From SXIZ01 sp040079795 (GTDB lineage: Bacteria > Pseudomonadota > Gammaproteobacteria > Methylococcales > Methylomonadaceae): a DNA stretch of 64,000 bases. Position numbers and translations under genes: made by a program. Below are positions 1 to 7,637 of this stretch, piece by piece. Every line of letters begins with the position of its first letter. Within the stretch, counting starts at the first letter, position 1. The notes under the pieces are model-generated. The model worked only from the letters and a program-made list of their open reading frames with translations, did not search any database and was not told the DNA's origin. Where the stretch lies: the NCBI GenBank assembly GCA_040079795.1, contig JBEBJQ010000010.1, forward strand, positions 13,767-77,766, written 5' to 3'.

Positions 1-1
1 C

Positions 2-70
2 GAATCGTGGGTGCTTAATCTCGCAGAAACCGCTATTCATAAAGTCAAAGCAATCGTCGATAAAAAATAA
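2..70 (+). CDS. 3' end of a protein cut by the window edge
   Basis: An open frame enters from the left edge and ends at a TAA at 68-70, encoding 22 residues that finish in VKAIVDKK. It is followed at once by a clear hairpin terminator, which supports it being the true end of a plus-strand gene. Too little is visible to name the protein. Confidence 0.5.
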   Translation, partial: ESWVLNLAETAIHKVKAIVDKK

Positions 71-111
71 CTTGATTGTATATTCAAGACGGCTATTTAC
101 TGCAATCCAAC

Positions 112-148
112 GGGGCAGATAGACATCATCTGCCCCAATTATTTCTTT
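112..148 (+). terminator. Rho-independent terminator
   Basis: A perfect 9-bp stem (GGGGCAGAT at 112-120 pairing with ATCTGCCCC at 128-136) with a 7-nt loop is followed by an A/T-rich tail with several T residues. It lies between the end of the left-edge gene and the convergent oxidoreductase gene, so it probably serves the left-edge gene and may work in both directions. Confidence 0.7.
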
Positions 149-206
149 ACTCCTAAATAAAGCTGTTTCTGATAATAACTATCAGTAAAGTGACGCCTCG
201 CTTACC

Positions 207-1739
207 TTAACCCCTACGCCACGCATGATAACGCCTGACCCACTCCAGCAATTGTTGCGGCGCATGGTTACGTTTCCACACTCCGGCAACATATTTGTTC
301 GCTTCCGCCAGCGTGGGATAAATGTGAATTGTCCCCAGCACTTTATTCAAGCCCAGATTATGCTTCATTGCCAACACAAATTCCGCGAGCAAATCACCGG
401 CATGATCGCCAACAATGGTTACGCCTAAAATTTTATCTTTACCCGGTTTGGTCAATACTTTAACAAAGCCATGTGCTTCGTTATCCGCAATCGCCCGATC
501 TAAATCATCCAGATGATAGGTACTGGTTTCATAGGCAATGCCTTGCTCTTTTGCTTCCTGCTCATTTAGGCCAACCCTTGCCACTTCAGGGTCAATAAAC
601 GTCGACCAGGGAATCACAGAATAATCGGTGCGGAATTTTTTGAACTGTCCAAATAAGGCGTTTACCACAGCATACCAGGCTTGATGGGCGGCGGTATGGG
701 TGAATTGATAAGGGCCTGCGACATCACCACAGGCATAGATATTAGGGTAATTGGTTTCCTGAAAAGCATTAACCGCAATGGTTTTTCGAGGCGATATCGT
801 GATGCCCAGCTCCTCAATCCCATAGCCCGTCAGATTAGCCGCCCGCCCGATAGCCAACAACACTTGATCAAAGCCAATACGCACGTCTTGTCCTTGATGT
901 TCTGCGAGCAAATACTTTGCGCCGTTTTCAAGCGAAAATTGTTTGGCGGTATGTCCCAAGAATACCTTAATGCCTTCCTGTTTAAATTTTGCCAGCACCA
1001 GCGTGGAAACATCGGTATCCTCACGTGTCATCAACCTGGGTAGCTGCTCAACCTGCGTAACCTGACAGCCCAAACGGACAAAAGCCTGCGCCAGTTCACA
1101 GCCAATCGGGCCGCCGCCTAACACCAGTAAGCGCTTTGGCTGTTCACGTAAATCCCAAACCGTGTCGGAGGTCAGATACCCGACTTCAGCCAAGCCGGGT
1201 ATGGGCGGCACAAATGGTTTTGCGCCTGCGGCAATCACTATGCTGCGCGTAGTAATAACCCGAGTATCATCAGCCGTTTTAACCTCTACCGCCCAGGGCG
1301 ATATGATTTTGGCAGTGCCTGTAAGCACTTCTACCCCCAGCTGGGTATAGCGTTCAATGGAATCATGCGGCGCAATCGTTTTGACGATGTTTTGTACCCG
1401 TGTCATTACATCAGCAAAATCAAAAGCAGCCGAGGCAGATTTGATGCCAAACTCAGCGGATCGGGTCACATGCGATAAAAATTTAGCGGAACGGATTAAT
1501 GCTTTTGAGGGGACGCAACCGGTATTTAGGCAATCCCCCCCCATTAAATTCTTTTCAACCAACGTCACTTTGGCTTTAACCGCAGCAGCAATATAAGCCG
1601 TCACTAAACCGCCAGAGCCTGCACCAATCACCACCAGGTTGTTATCAAACTTTTTAGGCTTAAGCCACTTGCCAGCAGATTTGGCGGACGCTGTATGTTG
1701 CTCAGTCACGGGGAAAGTTCTCGACAAATTTTTTGGCAA
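207..1739 (-). CDS. FAD-dependent pyridine nucleotide-disulfide oxidoreductase (MerA/Lpd-like)
   Basis: This 510-residue protein belongs to the flavoprotein disulfide reductase family. Visible are an FAD-binding GAGSGG loop (about residues 39-44), the redox-active CLNTGCVPSK site (Cys70 and Cys75), an NAD(P)-binding GGGPIGCELA loop (about 208-217), the second FAD motif ACGDVAGP, and the C-terminal dimerisation domain with HIYPTLAE. The N-terminal HMA domain and the C-terminal Cys pair of true mercuric reductases are both missing, so mercury reduction is unlikely despite the usual 'mercuric reductase' label; the substrate is unknown. The start overlaps the 3' end of the TVP38 gene by 38 bp, a pairing common for this subfamily, which implies co-transcription. 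Confidence 0.85.
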   Translation of the reverse strand: MPKNLSRTFPVTEQHTASAKSAGKWLKPKKFDNNLVVIGAGSGGLVTAYIAAAVKAKVTLVEKNLMGGDCLNTGCVPSKALIRSAKFLSHVTRSAEFGIKSASAAFDFADVMTRVQNIVKTIAPHDSIERYTQLGVEVLTGTAKIISPWAVEVKTADDTRVITTRSIVIAAGAKPFVPPIPGLAEVGYLTSDTVWDLREQPKRLLVLGGGPIGCELAQAFVRLGCQVTQVEQLPRLMTREDTDVSTLVLAKFKQEGIKVFLGHTAKQFSLENGAKYLLAEHQGQDVRIGFDQVLLAIGRAANLTGYGIEELGITISPRKTIAVNAFQETNYPNIYACGDVAGPYQFTHTAAHQAWYAVVNALFGQFKKFRTDYSVIPWSTFIDPEVARVGLNEQEAKEQGIAYETSTYHLDDLDRAIADNEAHGFVKVLTKPGKDKILGVTIVGDHAGDLLAEFVLAMKHNLGLNKVLGTIHIYPTLAEANKYVAGVWKRNHAPQQLLEWVRRYHAWRRG

Positions 1740-2376
1740 TTAAAGGAAACACCCCCAACAACACAAAAGAACCCACTAAAGCAGGCGACAAAATATCCGA
1801 CAAGGCATGAACTTTAGCCAACTGCGTACCGGCATTCACATACACCAAAGTCCCCGCCAGCATGCCTATCTGACTCACCCAATAAAAAGTGCGCGTTTTA
1901 AGGGTAGTCAAGCCCATCAATAAATTAATCAAAAAAAACGGAAATAATGGCACCAAGCGCAGGGTAAACAGATAATATGCACCATCACGCTCAATGCCTG
2001 CATTAATTGCCTGAAGACGCTCACCAAACTTGGCTTGAATAGTGTCCTTAAACAAAAAACGCGCCGCTAAAAAAGCCAGGGTTGCGCCAATAGTCGAAGC
2101 AAAAGACACCACCAGGGTACCCCAAAACAACCCAAATAGCGCGCCGCCTGCGAGGGTTAAAATGGCTGCGCCTGGGAGTGATAAACCAGTCACCGCAATA
2201 TAAGTAAACCCATAAACAACAATAGCCAATAAGCCATGTTCATCCCGAAAACGGGTAATACTGGCTTGTTGGGTTTTAAGCATCTCCAACGTCAGATACT
2301 GCTGACCACCTAAATAAAAAAACAGGCTTATAGCAATAGCGATAACGGCTATCAGGCTCAGTCGGGGTAGGTTCAT
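1702..2376 (-). CDS. TVP38/TMEM64 (VTT domain) membrane protein
   Basis: This 224-residue polytopic inner-membrane protein has hydrophobic segments near the N-terminus (about 8-25), at about 52-100 and at about 135-215. The central FxxGxxxGxxxxxxGxxxG-like core (GALFGLFWGTLVVSFASTIGATLAF) is typical of VTT/DedA-related proteins, which are linked to lipid or solute transport in the membrane. It overlaps the downstream oxidoreductase gene, and the DUF547 gene lies 57 bp upstream. DUF547, TVP38 and a MerA-like flavoprotein often co-occur, but their joint function is not known. Confidence 0.85.
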   Translation of the reverse strand: MNLPRLSLIAVIAIAISLFFYLGGQQYLTLEMLKTQQASITRFRDEHGLLAIVVYGFTYIAVTGLSLPGAAILTLAGGALFGLFWGTLVVSFASTIGATLAFLAARFLFKDTIQAKFGERLQAINAGIERDGAYYLFTLRLVPLFPFFLINLLMGLTTLKTRTFYWVSQIGMLAGTLVYVNAGTQLAKVHALSDILSPALVGSFVLLGVFPLIAKKFVENFPRD

Positions 2377-2433
2377 ATTGATGTCCTAATGTTTAATAAT
2401 TGGACGCAGTGTAAAAAAATCCCTTCAGATTTG

Positions 2434-3285
2434 TCACTTATCGATCCCATTCAGAAACCAGATATATTTAATATCCGCCTCAATCGGCAAGGTGGGCAAA
2501 GCTGCTTTGTAGTGCCGGATAAAAGCTTCAACGCCACCCACGCTTTTAAAATCCTTTTCAAACCAGTCAAATATTTTCGATACATGAATGGCCTTACTAT
2601 CAACACTCAGCCCTTTTTTGGGATTATTTAAAAACTGGCTGATTTGTTCATCTAACTGGCTATTTAACTTTTCTGCCGTATAAGGCTCAGCACGTAAATC
2701 CGGACAACTAACCGATGCGCAAACGATGGCAAAATGAATACGCGGCTCCCCCATTGGCCTTAATATGTCATTTTCAATGGTGTCCAGTGATATTTCCTCG
2801 CCGTCAATAATACCGGCGGTTTTTCCCCATACCGGTGATAACAAATTGCCAACATCTTTAATGGAGGTCAGCGGCCAATTATCCAGCACTATTTTTATCG
2901 CGAGAATATTGTAGGCATTAATATAGAAAGCCAGCTTTTCCTCTTTACTGGTCAGGGTTTTAACCGGAAAAACTTTAATTTGCTGATAAACCGCTTCCAA
3001 TTGGCCGGATTTTTTGAGCGCCGCATAATCAACCAATGCTAAGGATGTGTCGTACTTGGTGCCCGGCATGACTGTCTGCAAGACCTTGGCATAAGCAGTC
3101 CAATCTGGTGAGTTGGCAAAAGCACTGAATGATAACGACAGATTTAACAGGATGGCAAGTAACGCTGTTTTGGTGAAACGCCTGTTTAACAACGGCCACC
3201 ATCTACATAAATACGCTGCTAGTCTAAAGGCATTGGTATGGTGTAATTCTGTGCCACGATAATTGTTGGTTTTATAGGAAAACAT
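2434..3285 (-). CDS. DUF547 domain-containing exported protein
   Basis: This 283-residue protein has a long basic N-terminus (about 38 residues), then a hydrophobic signal segment ending in SFSAFA near residue 57, so it should be exported. The rest matches DUF547, with YDTSLALVDYAAL, the KLAFYINAYNILAIK helix, and the FAIVCASVSCPDLR motif with its paired Cys; the fold is papain-like in some relatives but no activity is established. A start closer to the signal peptide is possible, but no better ATG is visible. It lies 116 bp downstream of the anti-sigma gene on the same strand and may extend the sigma-controlled operon. Confidence 0.8.
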   Translation of the reverse strand: MFSYKTNNYRGTELHHTNAFRLAAYLCRWWPLLNRRFTKTALLAILLNLSLSFSAFANSPDWTAYAKVLQTVMPGTKYDTSLALVDYAALKKSGQLEAVYQQIKVFPVKTLTSKEEKLAFYINAYNILAIKIVLDNWPLTSIKDVGNLLSPVWGKTAGIIDGEEISLDTIENDILRPMGEPRIHFAIVCASVSCPDLRAEPYTAEKLNSQLDEQISQFLNNPKKGLSVDSKAIHVSKIFDWFEKDFKSVGGVEAFIRHYKAALPTLPIEADIKYIWFLNGIDK

Positions 3286-3400
3286 TGGACGGTACTCCTT
3301 ACGCTATCGTGAAAGATAATTGGTTTAATGATTTTTTTCAAGTTCAATAAGGTTTATGCGTCACAACGAAATCCAACACGTGGCGTAATAAGGCCATCGC

Positions 3401-3619
3401 TTACTGCCCCCTATTTATGTTATGTCCGACGGGGTTTTTATCATGTTCATTTGGGTAATAACGACTAGCAGCTTTACGCAAAAACTGTACTTGTTGCTGA
3501 AAACGCGGACACGATTGGCACATAAAAAAGTGCATACGCACTGCCAAGGCTTCGCGCCATGTTAATGGGCGCTCCATGCTTTCAGATAACAATTCGGTAA
3601 TCGCTTTACAGGATTTCAT
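3401..3619 (-). CDS. Small zinc-finger anti-sigma-like protein
   Basis: This 72-residue soluble protein carries the H-x3-C-x2-C zinc-binding signature (HFFMCQSC, about residues 30-37) of ZAS/zf-HC2 anti-sigma domains. It has no membrane segment, so it should act in the cytoplasm, possibly as a metal- or thiol-sensing inhibitor of the ECF sigma factor encoded 9 bp upstream. Similar short proteins accompany sigma factors in MNIO/DoxX operons. The pairing is inferred from motif and position. Confidence 0.75.
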   Translation of the reverse strand: MKSCKAITELLSESMERPLTWREALAVRMHFFMCQSCPRFQQQVQFLRKAASRYYPNEHDKNPVGHNINRGQ

Positions 3620-3628
3620 TGTGGACTC

Positions 3629-4180
3629 TTAATTAAACCAGCGTTGTTCGAGGCATTCACGAAGCCTAAGCCTCGCTCGATGCAAATAAACGCGACAAGC
3701 ACTTTGGCTAATGCCCATATCTTGACAATTATCATCAGTTTCAAGCCCCACCATTTCTCGCAACATAAAAGCGCGGGCATGTTGTTTCGGTAAATTTTGT
3801 TGGCACCACTCGAAAACAATCCAAAACTCGCCTTGCTCTAAAGCATGGTCAGGTTGGTTCCAAGCCGTGGGTGAACCTATCCAGTGACCTTTAGCGTTAA
3901 ATATTAATTGTTCCAAAGCTTCGTTTGGGTCGTTATCGTCGCCAGTCGGTGCCCCTGACGTATAATATCTTTCTGCCACACGGTAATGGTCGGCGATTTT
4001 ATGCTTAAGAATGCCGATTAACCAGGTTCTAATGGCTGATTCACTGCGAAAACCCTCATTAGCAAGCAATGCCGCCAGCAGCGTTTCTTGCACCACATCT
4101 TCGGCGGCAGCATTACGCAAATGTAAAAATGCATAACGTAATAATACTTTCCGGTATTCGTGTAAGTGGTTTTTATCCAT
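3629..4180 (-). CDS. ECF-family RNA polymerase sigma factor
   Basis: This 183-residue protein has sigma region 2 (RYAFLHLRNAAAEDVVQETLLAAL, then RTWLIGILKHKIADHYR) and region 4 (MGISQSACRVYLHRARLRLRECL), and lacks regions 1 and 3 as ECF sigmas do. Its ATG overlaps the TGA of the DoxX gene by one base (TGATG), so it is translationally coupled to the hvf-like operon. A candidate target promoter, GTAAC-N16-CGACTGA, lies upstream of the precursor gene at 7531-7558, consistent with autoregulation. Confidence 0.92.
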   Translation of the reverse strand: MDKNHLHEYRKVLLRYAFLHLRNAAAEDVVQETLLAALLANEGFRSESAIRTWLIGILKHKIADHYRVAERYYTSGAPTGDDNDPNEALEQLIFNAKGHWIGSPTAWNQPDHALEQGEFWIVFEWCQQNLPKQHARAFMLREMVGLETDDNCQDMGISQSACRVYLHRARLRLRECLEQRWFN

Positions 4181-4722
4181 CAGGTATAGTATCGGGTAGC
4201 ACGCGAATCCCGCCAGCTATCAAGACTTAAACATCCAGAGCCACTAAACAGCAACGATACTAACATGAACAAATACATTAAGGGCAACTTATAGTTGCCG
4301 TAACCTTTATCAGTAATCGTGTAACCTTTCCAGAGCTCTGCCAAGGTGAGCCATTCCGCAGGCCAGTGGACAGCCGCAATAGCTACTAACGTTAAAACTA
4401 TCATCGCGAAGCTAAAAAACCGTGTAGCAAAGCCCAAAATTAACGCTATCGGGCCAATAATCTCCAGCCCCATAGATAGCCCCCAGCTTACATCCGTCGG
4501 CAATAAATTAAACGGAAAAGGAAATGTCAAATCAGCAAACCAGTTTTTTCCTGATAATTTTTCCAATCCCGCCTCTAAAAACTCGTAAGCTACCAGCAAC
4601 CTCAGTGAAAGCGGGGCAAAACCTGATGTGTTTTCCCTAAACCAGCAGGATACTTTTGCAAACAACCCAAGTATTCCAGTATGTAAGGTTTCATAGCGGC
4701 TTGCGCGCAGGGTGTTGTTCAT
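4180..4722 (-). CDS. hvfD: DoxX-family membrane protein, HvfD-like
   Basis: This DoxX-family protein of about 180 residues has four predicted membrane helices, with the family's LRLLVAYEFLEAGLEKLSG and GLEIIGPIALILGFATRFFSF segments. I chose the ATG at 4722 because AGGTGA lies 4 bases upstream; a GTG at 4755 in the same frame would add 11 residues and overlap the upstream gene. In hvf/buf-type operons a DoxX protein is encoded next to the MNIO pair, and its role is not settled. It ends in a one-base overlap with the sigma factor gene. Confidence 0.8.
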   Translation of the reverse strand: MNNTLRASRYETLHTGILGLFAKVSCWFRENTSGFAPLSLRLLVAYEFLEAGLEKLSGKNWFADLTFPFPFNLLPTDVSWGLSMGLEIIGPIALILGFATRFFSFAMIVLTLVAIAAVHWPAEWLTLAELWKGYTITDKGYGNYKLPLMYLFMLVSLLFSGSGCLSLDSWRDSRATRYYT

Positions 4723-4738
4723 GATGTCACCTAAAATA

Positions 4739-5491
4739 TTAGTGTGTTTGCGCACCTAAAATAGCGCCTTGATGCGCCAAGTCCGCCAAAATTTTATGCC
4801 CAAAAGTAAACAGCTCAGACGGCTCAGGATGTTGCAGCTCGGTAGCAATTTTCTGCATTGCCTCTCGGACAGTGCCGCCGGTGCTGTGTAAAATGTCAAC
4901 CAAACGTGCGGTAGCTGAATTCAGTTCAATAAACTGTACGGTGTCATTAGCATCCCGAAACCCTAAAATATGCGTCGCTTGTTCGGGCAGCTTATTCGGC
5001 TTATAGTGTAAATTGATGCGCTGAACGGGATACGCATAATGCAGTAATTGCAATACCGGAACAAAAACCGGGCAAACGTCCAGCCAATCGTTAACCGCAT
5101 CACTATGGAAAGCCGCTAATGGTTCGACTTCAGTAATCGCCAATACCATTTCTATCCATTCAAAGTGCGCCAGTTCCAGCAAATAAGGTGGATCATTTTC
5201 GTTGCCAGCTTCAGATTGCAAATACACCATAAATTCGTCGGGTATTTGACGATAATAAGGGGACAAGCAACGATGCTGGGCAATAAATGCTTTTAGTTTG
5301 TGTTGCCAGGCTAGCTCACCTAACAATTCACGGGTGACTGGGAAACACATTTCCAGGCTGTCGTTGAATTTGTTGTACAGTAAATCAGCATAGATGCCCA
5401 CGCGCTGATCATTAAAACCAGTGGGTAAAGGCTGTTTTGCAGGGTTGCGTAAATGCGCTAAAAACTGCCGTTGTAACGTTTGAAAAGCCAT
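4739..5491 (-). CDS. hvfC: HvfC/BufC-type MNIO partner protein (DUF2063)
   Basis: This 250-residue protein begins with the DUF2063 domain (FLAHLRNPAKQPLPTGFNDQRVGIYADLLYNKFNDSLEMCFPVTRELLG), followed by a helical/winged C-terminal half. Proteins of this family form a complex with the MNIO enzyme and are thought to deliver the precursor peptide to it. Its ATG overlaps the hvfB stop (TAATG), so the two are coupled, as expected for obligate partners. The family is often mislabelled 'putative DNA-binding'. Confidence 0.87.
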   Translation of the reverse strand: MAFQTLQRQFLAHLRNPAKQPLPTGFNDQRVGIYADLLYNKFNDSLEMCFPVTRELLGELAWQHKLKAFIAQHRCLSPYYRQIPDEFMVYLQSEAGNENDPPYLLELAHFEWIEMVLAITEVEPLAAFHSDAVNDWLDVCPVFVPVLQLLHYAYPVQRINLHYKPNKLPEQATHILGFRDANDTVQFIELNSATARLVDILHSTGGTVREAMQKIATELQHPEPSELFTFGHKILADLAHQGAILGAQTH

Positions 5492-6324
5492 TATAGGCGT
5501 TCCCCATACTTTTGTTGCAAGTCGGTAATATGCTTAACCTCCATTAACAAATCAGCTAGCGGTGGCATATTAAAATCCCGTTCCAAAAGCGTCGGAAACA
5601 CGCCAAACGTTTGATAAGCCAGTTCCTGTAATTGCCAAACAGGGTCACAGGTCGCCTGCCCATGCGTGTCAATAATCATCCCTGACTTGTCTAGGTCATG
5701 CCCGGCAACATGCCCGTATACGATCCGCTTGCAATCCAGCCCTTGCAAAAAAGCGGCGGCATCGTAGTTGTGATTCAGGCTATTGACGTAAATATTATTT
5801 ACATCTAAGTGCAAAGCACAGTCGGCTTCAGTCAAGACTGCGTTGATAAAAGTCAATTCGTCCATTTCCACTAGCGGCGGCGTGACATAGTAAGACGCAT
5901 TTTCCAGCGCAATCGGGCGCTCAAGAATGTCTTGGGCGAGCCGAACCCTTTGCGCGACATAATGCACCGCTTCTTCGGTAAACGGGATAGGATAAAGATC
6001 GTAGAGATGACCTTCATCACTGCAAAAGCTTAAATGTTCAGTGTAAAGTGCAAACTGGTGCTCATCCAGAAAAGTCTTTATGCGCCGCAAAAAATCAATG
6101 TCTAACGCTGCCGGACCACCTATAGATAGGGAAAGTCCATGGGCTACAAAGGTATGACGTTCTGTAAAGCGCCGAAACAGCTTGCCCAATCTGCCGCCAA
6201 TATCTATCCAGTTTTCGGGCGATACCTCAAAAAATTTAATCGTACCGGTAACGCCAGCTTCCAGTGACGATAACAGCTCTCGACGCAGCCCTAATCCAGC
6301 GCCATTAATCGTTAAAGTGTCCAC
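5491..6324 (-). CDS. hvfB: MNIO-family (DUF692) peptide-modifying iron oxidase, HvfB-like
   Basis: This 277-residue TIM-barrel protein is a multinuclear non-heme iron-dependent oxidase. Probable iron ligands visible include His62 (AHGLSLS), His97 (TEHLSF), Glu141-Asn142 (ENASYY), Asp174 and Asn176 (LDVNNIYVN), His205 and His209 (GHVAGHD) and Asp219/His221 (DTHG). Relatives such as MbnB, TglH, BufB and HvfB modify Cys residues in peptides into oxazolone/thioamide or related groups. The start is a GTG with GAGG 6 bases upstream. The EGKCG-type precursor encoded about 0.8 kb upstream on the same strand makes Cys-to-oxazolone/thioamide chemistry the best inference. Confidence 0.9.
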   Translation of the reverse strand: MDTLTINGAGLGLRRELLSSLEAGVTGTIKFFEVSPENWIDIGGRLGKLFRRFTERHTFVAHGLSLSIGGPAALDIDFLRRIKTFLDEHQFALYTEHLSFCSDEGHLYDLYPIPFTEEAVHYVAQRVRLAQDILERPIALENASYYVTPPLVEMDELTFINAVLTEADCALHLDVNNIYVNSLNHNYDAAAFLQGLDCKRIVYGHVAGHDLDKSGMIIDTHGQATCDPVWQLQELAYQTFGVFPTLLERDFNMPPLADLLMEVKHITDLQQKYGERL

Positions 6325-6357
6325 ACATTGCCTCTTTAAATCCGTAACATTAATCTA

Positions 6358-6394
6358 TAAAGGCATTGGTATAAACATACTCCCAATGCCTTTA
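6358..6394 (-). terminator. Perfect 12-bp hairpin between P460 and hvfB
   Basis: TAAAGGCATTGG (6358-6369) and CCAATGCCTTTA (6383-6394) are exact inverted repeats with a 13-nt loop. The hairpin lies 33 bp past the P460 stop. No strong T-run follows on the minus strand, so it could be an mRNA-processing or stability element rather than a full terminator. Confidence 0.5.
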
Positions 6395-6426
6395 AAAATC
6401 GTAAGATGCTAAAAAATAACAAATTT

Positions 6427-7020
6427 TTACGAGTTAACCCGGACAAATACACTGTCAGTGGCTTTCGTATGGCAGCCTTCACAAGCTTCAGCATCAATGC
6501 CATCGGCCATGCCTTTTTGATACCAATACCAGTTACCTTTACCTTCACCGTCTTTGGCTTTAACAGAAACCGAAAAGCCACTCAGTTTTCCTTCGGTATA
6601 CAACTCCTTAACACTCGCCGATCCTGCCGGAAAAGGTGTGGCCTTAGCCGTTGCCAAAATAGAGTTGGTACAAATCCGCACCGTGCCATGCGGGGAGCCT
6701 GCCGCGCTTGCGTGAAGACTTGCTTCGCAAGCCCAATTTTTATAACTGGCTTTTGCTAGCCATTGTTCAAGGTCTGCTGCATTGCCAGTGGGGGGAATAT
6801 TGTCACTGACCGGCGGCAAGGTTTCAAAACTTTGTAATTTAAAATTGTCATTGCCATCAAATAACAGCTTGGCATTATAAACATGTGTAACACCTATTTT
6901 TACCTGAGGAATGGTTAACTGTGAAGTAGCCGGATTGAATTCTGCTTCTTCAGCTAAAGCAAAGTTAGTCGTGATTATCACGCCAAGCATTACAATAATG
7001 TTGAACTTATTCATTTTCAT
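6427..7020 (-). CDS. Exported cytochrome P460-family protein in the hvf-like operon
   Basis: This 197-residue protein starts at the ATG at 7020, preceded by AGGTG; an in-frame extension to 7059 has no ribosome site. A signal peptide ends at FALA. A short all-beta segment (TIPQVKIGVTHVYNAKLLF) precedes a P460-type domain with GSPHGTVRI and GNWYWYQ, and the c-heme motif CEGCH (Cys180, Cys183, His184) lies near the C-terminus, as in the family. P460 proteins bind a Lys-crosslinked heme and can oxidise hydroxylamine or handle NO; the activity here is unproven. Its position between precursor and maturase is unusual. Confidence 0.75.
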   Translation of the reverse strand: MKMNKFNIIVMLGVIITTNFALAEEAEFNPATSQLTIPQVKIGVTHVYNAKLLFDGNDNFKLQSFETLPPVSDNIPPTGNAADLEQWLAKASYKNWACEASLHASAAGSPHGTVRICTNSILATAKATPFPAGSASVKELYTEGKLSGFSVSVKAKDGEGKGNWYWYQKGMADGIDAEACEGCHTKATDSVFVRVNS

Positions 7021-7107
7021 AAAACACCTATCAATTTGAAATCCCCTGTCTAAACACATGCGCTTTGCATCTGTTTAGCCAAGCTAATTTAAAATGCACT
7101 CAAAAAC

Positions 7108-7130
7108 TGTCCGATAAGGTTTATCGGACA
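7108..7130 (-). terminator. Hairpin terminator after the precursor gene
   Basis: A perfect 10-bp stem (TGTCCGATAA at 7108-7117, TTATCGGACA at 7121-7130) with a 3-nt loop is followed on the minus strand by GTTTTTG. It begins 14 bp past the precursor stop. A leaky terminator here would give more precursor than enzyme transcript, a common arrangement in RiPP operons. Confidence 0.75.
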
Positions 7131-7144
7131 ACTCAGGGCAGTGA

Positions 7145-7456
7145 TTACAATTTTCCGCTGCAACCGCCTTCTTTCATCTTGCTACTACAGCTGCCTGCCT
7201 TCATTTTCTCTGCTTCTGCTGCTGTACCACTACAGCCACCTTCTTTCATTTTTTTGCTGGCCCCGCATTTGCCTTCACCACACTTACCTTCTTTTACCTT
7301 ACTACCACTGCAAGCACCTTCAGGAATTTTTGCATCCGCTTCAGCAACTACTTGTGCACCATTAATTTTTTGCATTTCAAAGGGGTTTTCTTGCGCGTTA
7401 ACGTTTGGGTTTAGGGTTAATGCGCTTATCATTGCGCAGCTTAGTGTTAATGCCAA
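7145..7456 (-). CDS. hvfA: HvfA-like oxazolone/thioamide RiPP precursor (Cys-rich, EGKCG motifs), start frameshifted
   Basis: The mature part is low-complexity and holds six Cys, mostly in EGxC contexts: EGACSG, EGKCGEGKCG, EGGCSG, AGSCSS and EGGCSG. EGKCG repeats are the motif modified by HvfB-type MNIOs, and the family precursor has a Sec signal, as here (hydrophobic stretch ending NPNVNAQ). As read, only a TTG at 7456 starts this frame. An ATG at 7470 with a GAGA ribosome site reads MNKKHWH then stops; one more A in the A6 run (7459-7464) would give MNKKTLALTLSCAM, a normal signal peptide start. The precursor therefore probably starts at 7470, and either the sequence has a homopolymer error or slippage occurs. 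Confidence 0.8.
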   Translation of the reverse strand: MALTLSCAMISALTLNPNVNAQENPFEMQKINGAQVVAEADAKIPEGACSGSKVKEGKCGEGKCGASKKMKEGGCSGTAAEAEKMKAGSCSSKMKEGGCSGKL

Positions 7457-7530
7457 TGTTTTTTGTTCATTTTTAATTCTCGTGGTTTGTTATAAGGGCG
7501 CTAGAAAAGCATTATTGCCTTCCTAATTCA

Positions 7531-7558
7531 TCAGTCGGAATAACAACTCATTTGTTAC
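7531..7558 (-). promoter_or_regulatory. Candidate ECF promoter GTAAC-N16-CGACTGA upstream of the precursor
   Basis: On the minus strand GTAAC (7558-7554) is separated by exactly 16 bases from CGACTGA (7537-7531). This resembles the GTAACC-N16-CGAA pattern I recall for Caulobacter SigF, which controls an MNIO operon. The predicted start of transcription lies about 55 bases before the precursor ATG at 7470. A second GTAAC-like element occurs slightly upstream, so the exact site is uncertain. Confidence 0.45.
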
Positions 7559-7637
7559 AACAATATTGAATTTTATTTGAAGTACAAATTTGTAGCCGTT
7601 ACCTGTTTCCACGACGCGGAAAAATAATATCCAAGAT

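Noticed and set aside
207..1739. Mercuric reductase function
   Set aside because: The C-terminal Cys pair and the HMA domain needed for mercury handling are missing and no mer genes are near.
7065..7526. 153-codon plus-strand open frame
   Set aside because: It is antisense to the Cys-rich precursor; its open state comes from the repetitive low-complexity codons of that gene.
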